Assembly: GCA_026545225.1 (NCBI GenBank)
Contig: CM048845.1
Span: 106,219,033-106,283,032 of the forward strand
DNA from: Cornus controversa
Lineage: Eukaryota; Streptophyta; Magnoliopsida; Cornales; Cornaceae
Direction: 5' to 3'
DNA: 64,000 nt
Below are positions 40,309-52,330 of this stretch, one piece after another. Within the stretch, counting starts at the first letter, position 1; each line of letters begins with the position of its first letter. Both the position numbers and the translations under genes were made by a program. The notes beneath the pieces were generated by a model. The model ran no database searches, was not told where the DNA came from, and saw nothing but the letters and a program-made list of their open reading frames with translations.

Positions 40309-41600
40309 ACCGCAGCCAAGGATGTTTCCGCTTGTTTGAGAATTTTATGTGTTTGAACTGTTGCTGAAAGAAGTAGCAGCTGCTCTAATATGTAATACAA
40401 AGAAATCTTCTTTTGCAACATTGATTAGTAGATGCACTCAAATGTATGTACTCAAATGTAGTTTCTGAACTTATGTTTTAATTAGTATGTACTCAAATAT
40501 AGTTTTTTAATGTTTGGATGTCCGACATTGAAAATTAACAATGTGAAGTCATTTTTGAAGCATGGCAGACTTGAATATGTAGGATGGTGGAATGCTCAGT
40601 AGATGCATTATATATTAGATCTTTTGAATATTAATTTTGAAAATATCTTGTAATAAGAGAAGTGTCTACATTCATGAAGTGTTATTAATAATTTTATTGT
40701 TTAGATTCATTCCTTGGGATGTTGAGTTATGGAATGAAATCTAGAATTTCCTATGTTTTAACATAAAAAGGGGTTATTCCCATCTGTTATTAGAAGCAAA
40801 AGCATTTGCAGCACCCTGTTAAAGATTTTGGATAATCACTCTGCTTTCATAGTGATATCAGAGCCCTTTTGTTCTGCTTATAATCCTTCTCAAGTTAAAA
40901 AATCATGGTTGTTCCATCTGTTAACAACTTTGATCATTCATTTTTGTTGTGGAGCATTCTGATTGCTGTAGGCTGTAGGCCTGTAGCATTCAGATGATTT
41001 TAATTATCATCACAATAGATTTGTTTTAGAACTTCAATGTCGAAGGCACAAAAGGAAAACAAGAAAAAAGATGCAAAGGTCTTGAAGTAATTCACCTATG
41101 GGGTAGGACCTGCTCCTTGCCTATATCAGTTTAAAAAGAACCTATATCAGTTTGAACAGATATATACTCTCTTTTTCGAGTTTATGAGCAATGAAATTCT
41201 TAAGAAACGTTTGAGTCTGATGTGCAGTGCAATTATACAACAGACTAAGTAGTTCTGGTTTCTCAATTCAACTATACATGCCATGCTAGAGTTAGAACAA
41301 TTGGTTTGAAGCTTAAATTTGTTGGACTAGGCACTAACAAGAATTGTGCCAGTTGTGAGCATGGATGCACATCAAAAATTGAAATAGTAACATCCACAAG
41401 TGACATTGATTTGCAGCTTCGAGAGATTTGAGTCTGTTGATGCAGTGCTTGTTCAAAGTGTTAGTCAATAGTAACTACATGGGGATTAATATCTTTTTGA
41501 AAGAAAAAAAAAGTCCTTGAAGGTTAGCAGATTCCTTAATTGTCTATGAAAGGTGAGTCCATATAGCTTCAACTTAAGAGTCTCAGAGGGATGCTCTGAT
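40309..41600 (+). other. 3' flank of peroxidase gene 2
   Basis: No separate gene. ACAACAGACTAAGTAGTTCT (41236) and GTCAATAGTAACTAC (41464) match the 3' flanks of genes 1 and 3. The match breaks near 41500, where LINE sequence begins, and resumes at about 44030 (CAATCTTTATATTATTATAT). Confidence 0.6.
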
Positions 41601-41623
41601 TTTTCAGTTCACATCTTGAGATT

Positions 41624-43960
41624 TTGAGGTTTGTAGGTGGGCAGAACTGGGCTCTGGAAATAACACTGACTTTAGGAAGTGCAATTGCTGAGGGAAGGAC
41701 TTTAGATTCTCAGCTTTCTAAAGATTTCACTCTATATAGGAGAGACTTTTTGTTTTTGTTTTTTGTTTTTAGTTTCAATACAGTGCAAGAGAGGATGGAT
41801 CATTGGTATCAGTTGGAGCAATTTGTTTCTGTTATTGATGGTCCTTGGGTTGCTTTGGGTGACTGGAATCATGTTATATTTCATGGGGACAAGAAAGGTG
41901 GGGTTAGAATTCCTCAAAGGATTCTGGATCAGTTTAATACTATGATTGACAATACTCAGTTGATGGATCTCCCAGTCTTGAAGGGATCTTGGACATGGTA
42001 GGTCTCTGCGAAATTGGATAGGATTGTATCCTGCCAATTTATAAGATCATTATTTCTGCAGGTTTTCTTGAAGTCTCAGCCCCTAAACCTTTCAAAATGC
42101 TCAAAGTTTGGTGCTTGCAAGATTCTATAACTCCTGTTATGTCTCAAGCTTGGGGTATTGAAGTTTCTGGAAATCCTATACATAAATTTATGAAGAAGCT
42201 AAGAAATGTAAAAGCTGCTGTTAAAGATTGGAATAAAAATAGCTTTGGTAATATGAAAGCTCATGTGTTAGATGCTAGAGAGGCTCTTCATCAAGTTCAA
42301 TCTCAATTACTTGATGAGCCTTTTACTGCATCTCTTATCAACAAAGAGAATGAAGGCAGAGAGCATTTAGAGTCTGCCTTATCTAATAAAGAAGTACTCT
42401 TTGCTCAAAAGTCCTGGGTTCTTTGGCTAGCACTTTCATTACTTTAATTCCCAAGAAAGATAATGCTTCTAAGGTTGCGGCAACTTGCATGGGAATTTAT
42501 TCAAAACAAAGACAGATTATGGGTGGCTGGGTTCTTTTCTAAATAAATAAATATGAGAAATAAATTTACTTTAGGACTCTCAAGAAGTCTTCCTTCTCCT
42601 AAGGATGTTAATATTGAGTTCTCTCATGCAATTATCAATGGAGCATGGAAGTTGGATATTTTTAATGATTTGAAGAATTATGTGATGCAGATCCCTATAT
42701 CTCCAACTTAGGGGTGCACAAAGAACCGTCGGAACCGGAACCGGAACCGAGGGGAACCGTACCGGAACCGTACCGAACCGTGGCTACGGTTCCGGTTCCG
42801 GTTCCGGTTCCTAAAATTAGGAACCGTTACCAACGGTTCCGGTTCCGGTTCCAGGACCAGTAGAAACGTACCGAAACCGGAACCGTTGGGGGTAACGGTT
42901 CCTTGGAACCGAACCGGAACCGGAACCGTTTTATATTAAATATGTGTATATATATATATTATATAATAACTATATATAATATATATATATATACATTACA
43001 TATAATAATTATATATAATGTATATATATTATGTATAATAATTATATTATCATATATTATATATAATAATTATATTATAATATAATTACTATACATAATA
43101 TATATACATTATATATAATTATTATATGTAATGTATATATATCTATAATATAATATAATAATTATATATATATAGGGTGCCATTTTTAGATTGTAGGTTT
43201 CACATTTTTATATTTTCAAGTTTCATTAAAAAAAAATTCCTAAGGAACCGCGGTTCGGAACCGGAACCGTACCGAGAACCGCGGTACGGTTCCTCACGAT
43301 TCCAACCCTTAACGGTTCCGGTTCCGGTTCCGAAAATCAGGAACCGTTGGTAACGGTTCCGGTTCCGGTTCCACCAAGAACCGTGAGGAACCGTACCGTG
43401 TGCACCCCTACTGAGTCCAACTTATGAAAAAATTTGTTGGGATAGAGGTTCTTTCTCTTGTAAGAAGGGTTGGGACTACTGTAGACCTAGTTAGTCTCAT
43501 GCCTCTTGGGCTTGGTTTGTGTTGGAATTCAGGAAGGCCTAGAGTCAGTTTCATGTTGCATTATCCTTCTTGATAAGCGCATCACCCTTCTTTTGTTAAT
43601 TTGCAGAGAAATGGGTGGAACTTAGCTCCTATTTGTACCATATGCTCCAAGAACATTGATGATAGCTAGGGATCATTTATTTATTTGTTACTTGTGAAGA
43701 TGCTGCTGCTGCTGCTGCTGCAGTTAATTTGGGCATGGTTTGCTTCTTTGTTGCAATGGACTTCGCCTTGGCCTGAATTCAATAAGGATAGAAGCATGTT
43801 TTCTCAATTGGTGGACTGGTTTCTTGCACATTTCAGAAATTCAAAACTTTCTAAGATGCTCTTAATTTACTGCTGTCTTGTGGGGTATTTGGCTTCATTT
43901 ATGTGGTTTACTTCCATAAACATTCATTCTGATATCTCCTCATTATGCTTCTTCAGTTAG
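41624..43960 (+). pseudogene. Broken L1-type LINE (endonuclease and zf-RVT remains)
   Basis: The 41760-42000 frame carries the end of an apurinic-endonuclease domain (WVALGDWNHVIFHGDKKGG, then a FNTMIDNTQLMDLPVLKGSW-like end). The 42097-42440 frame holds the linker before reverse transcriptase (KAAVKDWNKNSFGNM), then jumps within bases to LITLIPKKDN, the beginning of RT, and breaks off. After a nested hAT element, 43450-43960 has zf-RVT-like pieces (a WAWFVW-type block, CTICSKNIDDS) with stops. Most of RT is deleted. The insertion lies in gene 2's 3' flank. Confidence 0.75.
42709..43410. mobile_element. hAT-like element packed with GGTTCC/GGAACC repeats
   Basis: Termini TAGGGGTGCACA and (inverted) TGTGCACCCCTA. 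Inside each end are dense runs of GGAACCGGAACCG or its complement, so left (42728-42930) and right (43245-43395) portions can pair with themselves and each other. The centre (42945-43180) is almost pure A/T. It interrupts the LINE relic. No transposase. No exact 8-bp target duplication; TCCAACTTA occurs at both sides but offset. Confidence 0.8.
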
Positions 43961-44344
43961 GGGTGGGTTATGCATGCTAGTTGCTGCTGCTGCTGCTTTG
44001 GTCATGGCCTGCTTTCTCTTCATAATGTCTGACCAATCTTTATATTATTATATATTTCAAATGCTTTTCTTTTTTTAAGACTTTCAAGTTCAATAATCAA
44101 ATTTTTTTTTTGTTTTCTTTCTTCAATTTATTACATTCTTTCGGTTTTGGATAGATATTTTCAAGAGATCCATAGCAACTATGTACCAAAAATAACAATT
44201 ACCTCTAATACCAACTTATGGATGATGCCAAGATCATTTTCATAAGAAAGCACTTTCAGATGAATAAAGTTGCAAATCATGCAAGGCCTATCCGAACAAG
44301 AATTACAAATACATGCGGTTAAAAGTCAACGATTTTTAAAATCA

Positions 44345-45045
44345 TGTATTTGATCCAAAAGCTTAGGTGGAGCCTCATTTAATTTTTTTTTTATTAACTA
44401 TGATCCATTTAACCAAACCCAATATTATTGCGCCTCATTTTAAGAAACAAAAATTTATTAACTATAATCCATTTAACCAAACCCAATATTGCCGAGCCTT
44501 TTTTCTTTTTTTAAAAAAACAAAAATTACTAACTAAAGGTCCAATTCGTCTCCTAGGGTTTGCCAAATTCTTGTTTGTGTTTTCACTTTTTTTCTTCTTC
44601 TTTCTTCACGGCTCGTTTTCTCTCATTTTCTTCTTTTTTCACGGCTAAACGGCAGCAAGCAATGACTATGATATCTATTGAAAAAGATATATTGGAAAAA
44701 CTTGATTGGAGCACTTTAATTGAAAATTTTGTAACTCAAAATGCAAGACAGTCACATTTACTTTGATATGAAGTTGAATTTTATTTTTTGCTACTAAGGT
44801 GTGTTGAATATTTCTTTTTCATTTTTTGATGTGAACTGGATCGTACCATTTATAAAACACCAAGATAGAATTTTTTTTTGTGTTTTCAATATAAATATAT
44901 TTTATGTGCTTATCATCTCATTTTAATAAAAATTTTGTGCTATTATAAAATTTATGCGCGTATAAAACCTCATGTATAAGGGACCTAACATTTGAAAGTC
45001 CGCTTAGGGCCTCTCAAAATTTCGTGAATCTCAGGACCGACCCTG
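44345..45045. mobile_element. 5'-truncated copy of the 57.9-kb hAT element
   Basis: Shares with 57947-58762 the blocks GAGCACTTTAATTGA, CAAAATGCAAGAC, TTTACTTTGATATGAA and GTGAACTGGATCGT, and ends with CAGGACCGACCCTG (45032-45045). The CAGGGCC left end is not visible. No coding capacity beyond short frames. Confidence 0.65.
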
Positions 45046-46133
45046 GTGCATGATAGTATAAATCAGTTTCTTAGTCCGTATTTGAATTTCAAAGTGTAGT
45101 ATATGAATGAAATTCTTTTCTATCAATGAATAATTAGCTCAATGTTATGATCTTTTTCTCCAAAGAGGAGGTTTAGACGTGAATATGTAAACATCTTTTA
45201 TTAGAGGCTTCTATTAATTAAATGGAATTTCCCACGGTGTAGTATGACATGCCAAGTTTCTCAAATTTTTACCATTTAGATCTATTCAATGCTAAAAGTC
45301 AATACGAGGAGAAGTATTGAATATTCTTGAGGTGCCATACTCCTTTTTCTTTACAGATTCAATTGATATTGAGTTGATATTTCTTATAATCAAGGAAAAT
45401 AAAAAAAATTTATCCGTTGGATATGCAAAGTGTATGATACTCCTGAAGTATTCAATAATTTCTCACAAGGCGATCTAAATTCATGGATTTTTTTTTGGTA
45501 AAAAAAATACTATTAGAAATATATTTGTTAGATTGAAGGGCAAGATAGGTCACTTTTCAAAGCTAGCATTAAAAGATCCCACCCATTTCTTAAATAGAAA
45601 TTAATTTTTATATTAAAAGATAGATTTCAAATAAATCTCAAATTATATAAATTTAATCACTCACGGACTGAGTGACTAAAAGTCAATTCGATCATTCGGA
45701 AGAAAAAAAGAAGGTAAATGTATACAAAATCCTACTTTTCCACCTCATAAACAATTAAATCTTATAAACTTTATGAATTTACAAGAAGTTGCTCAGTATT
45801 ATCTGAATTTTAAGCACTAAAGTTTCTCAAATTGTTTGAGAAGCGAAAAAAGGTAAAGTTTGAAACCATTTAGTTATAGTTTTACCTTCAGACAACACAA
45901 AATCTGTTCTATGTAAAAATTTTATGTACCTGGTAACATAACAATGTAGTAAATACTTTGAGACTAAAAAGATGAGAAGGTGGTGGTTGAGTCAAAGTTT
46001 TTGTCATAACTGTGCAATTCAAAGTATAAAATCAGGTCAGTTGAGAGGCTAACTTAGGTACTATTTGATAAAATTGAAAATTTTAAAAGCTTGAATTTTA
46101 AGTGATGAAGTTCTTAAGTGGTAATATAAAAAT
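45046..46133. other. Spacer; start of segmental duplication copy 2 at about 45858
   Basis: No gene. From about 45858 the sequence matches 11455 onward (ACCATTTAGTTATAGTTTTA). The match is broken by the LTR element at 46134. Confidence 0.6.
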
Positions 46134-46554
46134 TGATGAAGCAAAAATCCACCCCGAACTGATCAAACGCCAACCTGTAAAAAAGAACAAGAGAAGGGTA
46201 ATCGAGAGGGCACCGGCGTGGTACCGGCTGACTACGCTCCGACGATCAAGTCAGAAATCGAAAGAGCTTTTTTAGCTATAAAGGAACTCAGGGGGTATTA
46301 ATTGCGTACCTGGTATACGGACCGTCTCTGTATTTATAGCGGTCAAGTGAGGCTACATCCTACTAGGAGACTGGCTCTTGGAGACAAAGAAGTCCTCTTA
46401 ACGTAGACTTCTTATCCACGTCAGCTTGAACCCAATCCCCACGTAGTACGTTTCATAATTGGACTCAAATACTCTATCAGATGCCCCCTGTTCGTGAGGG
46501 TCAATTACTGGGCCTTATGAACATTTTGGACTGCTTACCGAGCTTCATCTGTTA

Positions 46555-46870
46555 TACAAATAAACACCTTCTTTTTTTCTTTTCTTTTCTTTCCTTTCCT
46601 TTCCTTTCCTTTCTTTCCTTTCTTTTCCTTCCTTTTCTTTCCGCGCGTGGGCCGGGCGAGGCCGGTCGCGGAGGCGGGCCCGGCCGCGCCCTGCCCGGCC
46701 AGGCGCTCGACCAGGCCCGGCCTCGCCCGGCCCGGCCAGGCTCTCGGCCCGGCCAGGCACTCGGCCAGGCTGGCCCGGCCGCGCCCGGCCCGGCGCTCGG
46801 CCAGGCTCGGCGCTTAGCCTGGCCGGCCCGGTGGGCCCGGTCGCGTCTGGTCCGGTGGGCTCGTCCTTAG
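46555..46870. repeat. Pyrimidine tract and GC-rich CCGGCC minisatellite
   Basis: 46565-46645 is a CTTTC/TTTCC tract. 46645-46870 is an irregular repeat of GGCCCGGCCAGGC-like units, the most GC-rich part of the window. Open frames full of Arg, Gly, Ala and Pro on both strands are products of this repeat. Confidence 0.85.
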
Positions 46871-47154
46871 TCGGGCCGGTTTCTTCCTGTGCTTTGTTTT
46901 TGGTCGGGCGGTTTATTCTTGGGTCCGGCCTTTGGCCGGTATATAAGAACCCGGTTTATATATATATATAAAAAATGATTGTCAGTTTGAAGAATCGAAC
47001 CTTAGCTAATAAGCTCTGATGGTCTCACCCTAACCATTATGCCAATAACTCACTTGGTTAATAAAATCTAATTAATAAGCTTAATAGCGCGGCTCTTGAT
47101 AAAGCCATGTGACCACCTTGGTGGGACTTACCTGCCTTTTGCTAGAATCTCTTT

Positions 47155-48060
47155 TAACAGGTTGTGCCCCCGTAGGGTAGGTTAACAATGTTTTTGGACT
47201 AAAAGGCCCTTAAAAAAGTGTGGTCGTGTCTCCTTAGTAAGGCTAGGCCCCTGTAGGGCTGAGTTTGTGCCCCCGTAGGGCTGTCTGGATTCATCCATCC
47301 CGCCTTTTTAGTTAAAGGCCCTCCTCTGAGGTGTATCCCCGTAGGCTGGCCCTCGTAGGGCTGTGCCCCCGTAGGGCTGTGACCCCGTAGGGCTGTTTAA
47401 ACAATGTTCTCGAGATTCATCCATCCCGCCTTTTTCATTAAAGACTCTCCTTGGAGGTGTATCCCCGTAGGGTGGCCCCCGTGGGCTGTGCCCCCGTAGG
47501 CTGGGCCCCCGTAGGGCTGGGCCCCCATAGGGCTGTTAAACAATGTTCTCGGGATTCATCCATCCCGCCTTTTTCATTAAAGGCCCTCCTTGGAGGTGTA
47601 TCCCCGTAAGGTGGCCCTCGTAGGGCTGTGACCTCGTAAGGCTGGGCCCCCGTAGGGCTGTTAAACAATGTTCTCAGGATTCATCCATCCCGCCTTTTTC
47701 ATTAAAGGCCCTCCTTGGAGGTGTATCCCCGTAGGGTGGCCCTCGTAGGGCTGTGACCTCGTAAGGCTGGGACCCCGTAGGGCTGTGCCCCTGTAGGGCT
47801 ATGACCCCGTAGGGTTGTGACCCCGTAGGGCTGTGCCCCCGTAGGGCTATGACCCCGTAGGGCTGTGCCCCCGTAGGGCTATGACCCCGTAGGGTTGTGA
47901 CCCCGTAGGGCTGTGCCCCCGTAGGGCTATAACCCCGTAGGGCTGTGCCCCCGTAGGGCTATGACCCCGTAGGGCTGTGCCCCCGTAGGGCTGTTTAAAT
48001 AATGTTCTCGGGATTCATCCATCCCGCCTTTTTCATTAAAGGCCCTCCTTGGAGGTGTAC
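47155..48060. repeat. Two-level minisatellite in the gag-only element
   Basis: A 15-16-bp unit, CCCCGTAGGGCTGTG with variants, is repeated dozens of times. It is interrupted at about 47290, 47410, 47545, 47675 and 48010 by a longer conserved spacer that includes GATTCATCCATCCCGCCTTT and CTCCTTGGAGGTGTATCC, giving a higher-order period of roughly 120-135 bp in the middle. Confidence 0.9.
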
Positions 48061-48301
48061 TTTTTGTTTTAGCTATAACAACAAATTTTGAAACAAAAGG
48101 ATTGCTATTGATATTTGAGTAACAAACAGAGAATTATTCGTGCAAAACTTCGGAGCTATTGCCCTGAGGCTCGATATTAAATTGAGCTTCAACTAGAATA
48201 ATTAAAGTAGATGCAACTTTTAAAAGAAAGTCTTACTGGTGGCGCTTCCACAAACGCTCAGCAATCCAAGGATGGGCCAACTGCCTCCACTTTTAATGTC
48301 T

Positions 48302-49635
48302 CTAGTCAATATGCAACATGCCTCCCTGCTCATGACGTGATGCTTTATCGGTCTGCCCTCGTGACATTTTGCCATGCTTGGGGTCTCTATCTTCCTCACT
48401 GGAATGTCCCCCCCTTTTCCTGTCTGCCTTTCTTGCATCAAAGACATCCTCCGCGTTCATGTACTTTTGGGCTTTCATAAGTAGCTCGGACATACTTTCT
48501 GGAGGGTGCTTGGAAATTGAGTACAAGAATTTTGAAGGCAGTTGCCCCCCATGAATGCCGTAACTGCCACCTTATCGTCCAGAGAATCGACCTGCAACAT
48601 CTCCCTGTTAAACCGGTAAATGTAGTCTCGCAATGACTCCCCTTTATTCTGTCTTACATTCAGGAGATAGGTGGCTGGCTTTCTGTGCCTTTGGGCGGTA
48701 ATAAAATTGCCTACGAATAATTGACTCAGTTCTTTGAAGGAACATATAGATGTCGGTTTCAGGTTGTTGAACCATGACCGGGCAGAACCCTTCAATGTAG
48801 TAGGAAAAGCTCTACATAGGATTTCATCTGGTATTCCTTGGAGGTGCATCAGAGCTTTGTAGGTCTCCAGATGATCTAGCGGGTCATTGGTCCCATCAAA
48901 GCTTTCAAGGGTGGGCATCTTGAACTTGTTGGGCAAAGGACAACTCATTATCCCCGCAGAGAAAGGGAGGTTGGTTTGCTGGACCAGCTCCTTTACTGTA
49001 GCAGGGCCCTTCCCCCTTATGGCGTGGGCCATGCTTTCTACCCTAGCTCTGAGGTCCTGCATCTCCATGTCATAATAGATAGTTTTCCCTGGGTGCCGTG
49101 AGTCTCCATGGGGTTGGTTTTTTTCGAGTGGGACTAGGTAACTGGGATTCGTTCCACCTCTTACTCGGTTCTGAGCTGCGTCGTTCGTTGGGACTTCACT
49201 GTCTCGCCCAACACCATCCCCTTCTGGATCAACAGGGTGACCCGGCGATGGTACTGGCTCCACAGGAGGGAGGCGCTGCAGAATTGCCGCATTCTGTTGG
49301 AGTATCTGGGCCAGACTTTGATTCAAGTTCCGGACTTGGCATTCCAACGCTGCGATCCGTCCTTGGTCATTTGGGATTTCGGGGCGTGCCCCAGGGAAGT
49401 CCATCTGTCCAGGGGGTTGCATGCCTCCTTGTCCAATTGGAGGGCCTTGTCCCCCAGGAAGGTCATGGCCTACAGGAGGATCCTGGGCGGCTGGAGGATT
49501 GTGACCGGCAGGAAGGTCCTGCGTTGGGGGATTATGGCCGGCAGGAGGGCCCTGCGCTGGAGGGTCCTGTACAGTGGTAGTCTCTAACCCAGATCGTAGG
49601 TGCATCATGCTTCGTATATGATTCGTGTAGAACAA
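48302..49635 (-). pseudogene. Gag protein of the gag-only element, one frameshift
   Basis: From the ATG at 49635 a 386-residue frame runs to 48475. Residues about 20-75 are Pro/Gly-rich repeats (PPAGHNPP type); 90-115 form a likely coiled coil (QVRNLNQSLAQILQQNAAIL). From about 240 there is a retrotransposon gag core: FDGTNDPLDHLETYKALM, FPTTLKGSARSWFNNL, FNREMLQVDSLDDKVAVTAF. The expected continuation (PSKFLYSISKHPPESMSELL) is in another frame at 48526-48302. The switch falls at a C6/G6 run near 48545, a typical slippage or indel site. No CCHC knuckle is seen. The product would assemble particles for an element using another's enzymes; here it is probably truncated. Confidence 0.85.
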
Positions 49636-50017
49636 TCAAGTTTGTGATTATTTCCCACAGACGGCGCCAACTGATGAAGCAAAAATCCACCCCGAACTGA
49701 TCAAACGCCAACCTGTAAAAAAGAACAAGAGAAGGGTAATTGAGAGGGCACCGGCGTGGTGCCGGCCAACTACGCTCCGACGATCAAGTCAAAAATCGAA
49801 AGAGCTTTTTTAGCTATAAAGGAACTCAGGGGGTATTAATTACGTACCTGGTATACGGACCGTCTCTGTATTTATAGCGGTCAAGTGAGGCTACATCCTA
49901 CTAGGAGACTGACTCTTGGAGACAAAGAAGTCCTCTTAACGTAGACTTCTTATCCACGTCAGCTTGAACCCAATCCCCACGTAGTACGTTTCATAATTGG
50001 ACTCAAATACTCTATCA

Positions 50018-50594
50018 AAAATAAATAACTTTTTTTATATTTTTTGAATTTTTAGTGTTCAGTATTTAGTAATAAATGATGTCTCCGTCAGTAAAATTTT
50101 TACTCCATTTTAAGTTGTCCTTGTCATTTTTAGTGATATTCAAATTACGTTATCAAACGCACTTAATTTTATAAGCGCTTAATCTTTAGAATTAAGCGTT
50201 GAATTGAGTTATCAAACAACAACTTAGACTCAATTCAAAATATAAAATCTTTAACTCAAGTGCAATGCAATTGGATTTTCAAAAACTCCTCGAACCAAAC
50301 TTCTCAACTTATACCCAATCCACATTCAAATTTATATATATTTTTAGAAGTTATACAAATTGGGTTAATCTTGAGTTGGGTTAGTCCTATGATAAAAAAA
50401 ATTCGAAACTAAATGTATGTATATATATTTTTTAGAAGTTATTAACAAATTCTCAAAATTGAAAACTAATATTCCAAATAATCAAATATAATAAATCAAG
50501 ATATAGAGAAAAAATATTGCAAAAATGGAAAAGTTGGATATAATTATAAATATATAAAAAGTTGAGTTGTGATTTAGGTTTTAGGTCCCAAGAT
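50018..50594. other. Segmental duplication copy 2, continued
   Basis: AT-rich DNA parallel to 11600-11770, for example TGGGTTAATCTTGAGTTGGG beside the TTGGGTTAATCTTGGTTAAC stretch in copy 1. No gene. Confidence 0.55.
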
Positions 50595-51010
50595 TAGGGG
50601 TGCACAAAAAATCCGTGAATCCGATCCAATCTGTGCGGATTGGATCAGATTGGATGACTAACGGATCGGTTGCAGAGCCACGAATCGGATTACGGATTGG
50701 GGGTTAGAAATCCGATCCGATTCGTTAGAATTAATAATATTTATTTTATATATATAATTATATATATATATATATAATACCTTATAAATTTTAATAATAA
50801 TTTTATAATATCTTATATCTTTTGGGGTAAAAATTGCTATTGGACCCTAGTTAAAAAATTATTATATTCGGTTGTTTAGATTAAGCCCAATCCGTCAATC
50901 CACAACGTTATTTCACGGATCGGATTGAGTTTTTTTGCACCAATCCATAGACCATGGATCGGATTAGAATTATACTTAATCCGATCTGATCCGATCCATG
51001 ATCACCCCTA
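50595..51010. mobile_element. hAT-like element with GGATCGGATT repeats
   Basis: Ends TAGGGGTGCACAAA and (inverted) ATCACCCCTA. Inner sequences are reiterated AATCCGATCC/GGATCGGATT motifs around an AT-rich centre, the same design as 42709-43410 with a different motif. Flanking octamers CCCAAGAT and CCTGAGAT agree at six of eight positions, compatible with a decayed 8-bp target duplication. Confidence 0.7.
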
Positions 51011-51650
51011 CCTGAGATACCAACACCAAACTCAAACAAAGTGTATATATTTACTTTAGGCCTTCTGGTTGACGAAGTGAACAAAATAAGAATAATAATA
51101 AACGTACAAATGAATATAATGAAACTTGGTTATTGGTGGGTTATTTTTAATTTTTTTTTTTGAATTTTAAAATTATGAATATGCAGTTTAAGTTTATTAG
51201 ATATCTATATTTAAAAATTGTGTTTAACAAAATGTCACATTTCACTGGATGAGTACTTTGATAATTACTCATATTTATGAAATATAACTTCACAGGGTGT
51301 CCTGATCAATAATGTTCTAATTTTTTTTTTTTAATATTGCACTTCACTTGATGTTTTAGTGAGATACATAACACAATTAGTTCTACAAAGCGATGATGTG
51401 TAAGAATATTTTTTAGAGTATAGAAATGCATTTCATAACAATCGTGTTATTTTCTATTTAAAAATAGAAAAAAAGGTAAAGTGCAAATATCAATTTTCTT
51501 TTAACATTATCATCATTATCCTTGTCTTATTTCTGTACTAATGGGGTCGGCACATGAATTCTCTCTTCTAATATTTTCTATTACATGTCATTTTCTCTAC
51601 AAAGTTTAATTTTTTAAAGTCATTTTTAATAACCTCATCCTATATTAATT
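51011..51650. other. AT-rich spacer, no gene
   Basis: Between the hAT-like element and the LINE piece I see only AT-rich sequence with short T runs; no gene. Confidence 0.5.
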
Positions 51651-52330
51651 TTGGTCATCTTCTTCGTCAATCTCTTGCTTTCTATTACAACTAGTTTTTT
51701 TCGCTTAACTAGGGCATCATTAGGTTTATGATAAATGTGTCCAAATCATCTTAATCTCCTATTTATAATTTTTTCACAAATAGGTGTCACACCTAATTTT
51801 TCTCCCATACTCTTTATTAGGACCCTTATCTCTTTTAGTCACTCCAATCATCCACCTTGGCATTATCATTTTCGCTACATGAAGGCGTTACTCTTGTCCC
51901 TTTTCAAGGTCCAACATTCCACTCCATACAACATAGTTGGTCTAATAACGATCTTATAAAAAATTTCTTTTAGTATATGTGTTATCCTTTTATCATACAA
52001 TATCCCACTAGCTTGCCTCCGTTTTGTCTAACTCACATCTATTATACTAGTTATGTCGTTATCTATCTTTCCATCGTCTTATGTCAGAATCTTTGTTAAA
52101 TTTACACTCCATATACTCAATTTTAGTTCGACTAATTATCAATCATTTCGATTCTAACGCATTTATTCACATTTCTAATTTTATTGTTAAGTTCTCTTTA
52201 AAGGTATCTAAGAGCACGATATCATCAGTAAACATCATACACCATAAAATTTTATTTTGGAAGTCTTTTGTTATCTCATCTAAAGATTATTGCAAAAATA
52301 TATGAGCTTAGTACTGATCCTTGGTGTAAT
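51650..52330 (-). pseudogene. RTE-type LINE reverse transcriptase relic
   Basis: The minus strand shows GLHQGSVLSSYIFA near 52320-52280 and a decayed YADD-like block close to 52230 (MVYDVYW, where the family has MLFADD). It ends with remains of the C-terminal RWFGH region near 51770. Stops and frame changes break it throughout. The motif style GLHQGS.LSPYLF is that of plant RTE LINEs. Confidence 0.75.

Larger units (their letters stand above)
46134..50017 (-). mobile_element. Gag-only LTR retrotransposon (TR-GAG type)
   Basis: LTRs of 346 bp at 46134-46479 and 49672-50017 begin TGATGAAGC and end CTCTATCA. They are flanked by the five-base duplication AAAAT (46129-46133, 50018-50022). Read on the minus strand, the 5' LTR is followed by TTGGCGCCGTCTGTGGG, whose first bases fit an Asp-tRNA-type primer site, and AACAGGGGGCATC lies just before the 3' LTR as polypurine tract. 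The interior encodes only a gag protein; no protease, RT, RNase H or integrase is seen. This matches the non-autonomous TR-GAG class. The LTRs differ at about seven positions, all transitions, so insertion is fairly recent. Confidence 0.92.

Noticed and set aside
42903..43085. Ile/Tyr-rich frame in AT-rich DNA
   Set aside because: It is the A/T core of a hAT-like element; similar frames in TA microsatellites elsewhere are equally artefactual.
46481..46870. Long open frames rich in Arg, Gly, Ala and Pro on both strands
   Set aside because: They are translations of a CCGGCC-type minisatellite and a pyrimidine tract, without start context or homology.
47155..48060. Regular short repeats that could suggest a CRISPR array
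   Set aside because: Units vary in sequence and spacing, have no unique spacers, and lie within a plant LTR retrotransposon; this is a minisatellite.
48475..49635. The 386-residue gag frame as a host gene
   Set aside because: It lies between matched LTRs with target duplication, primer site and polypurine tract, and has a retrotransposon gag core.
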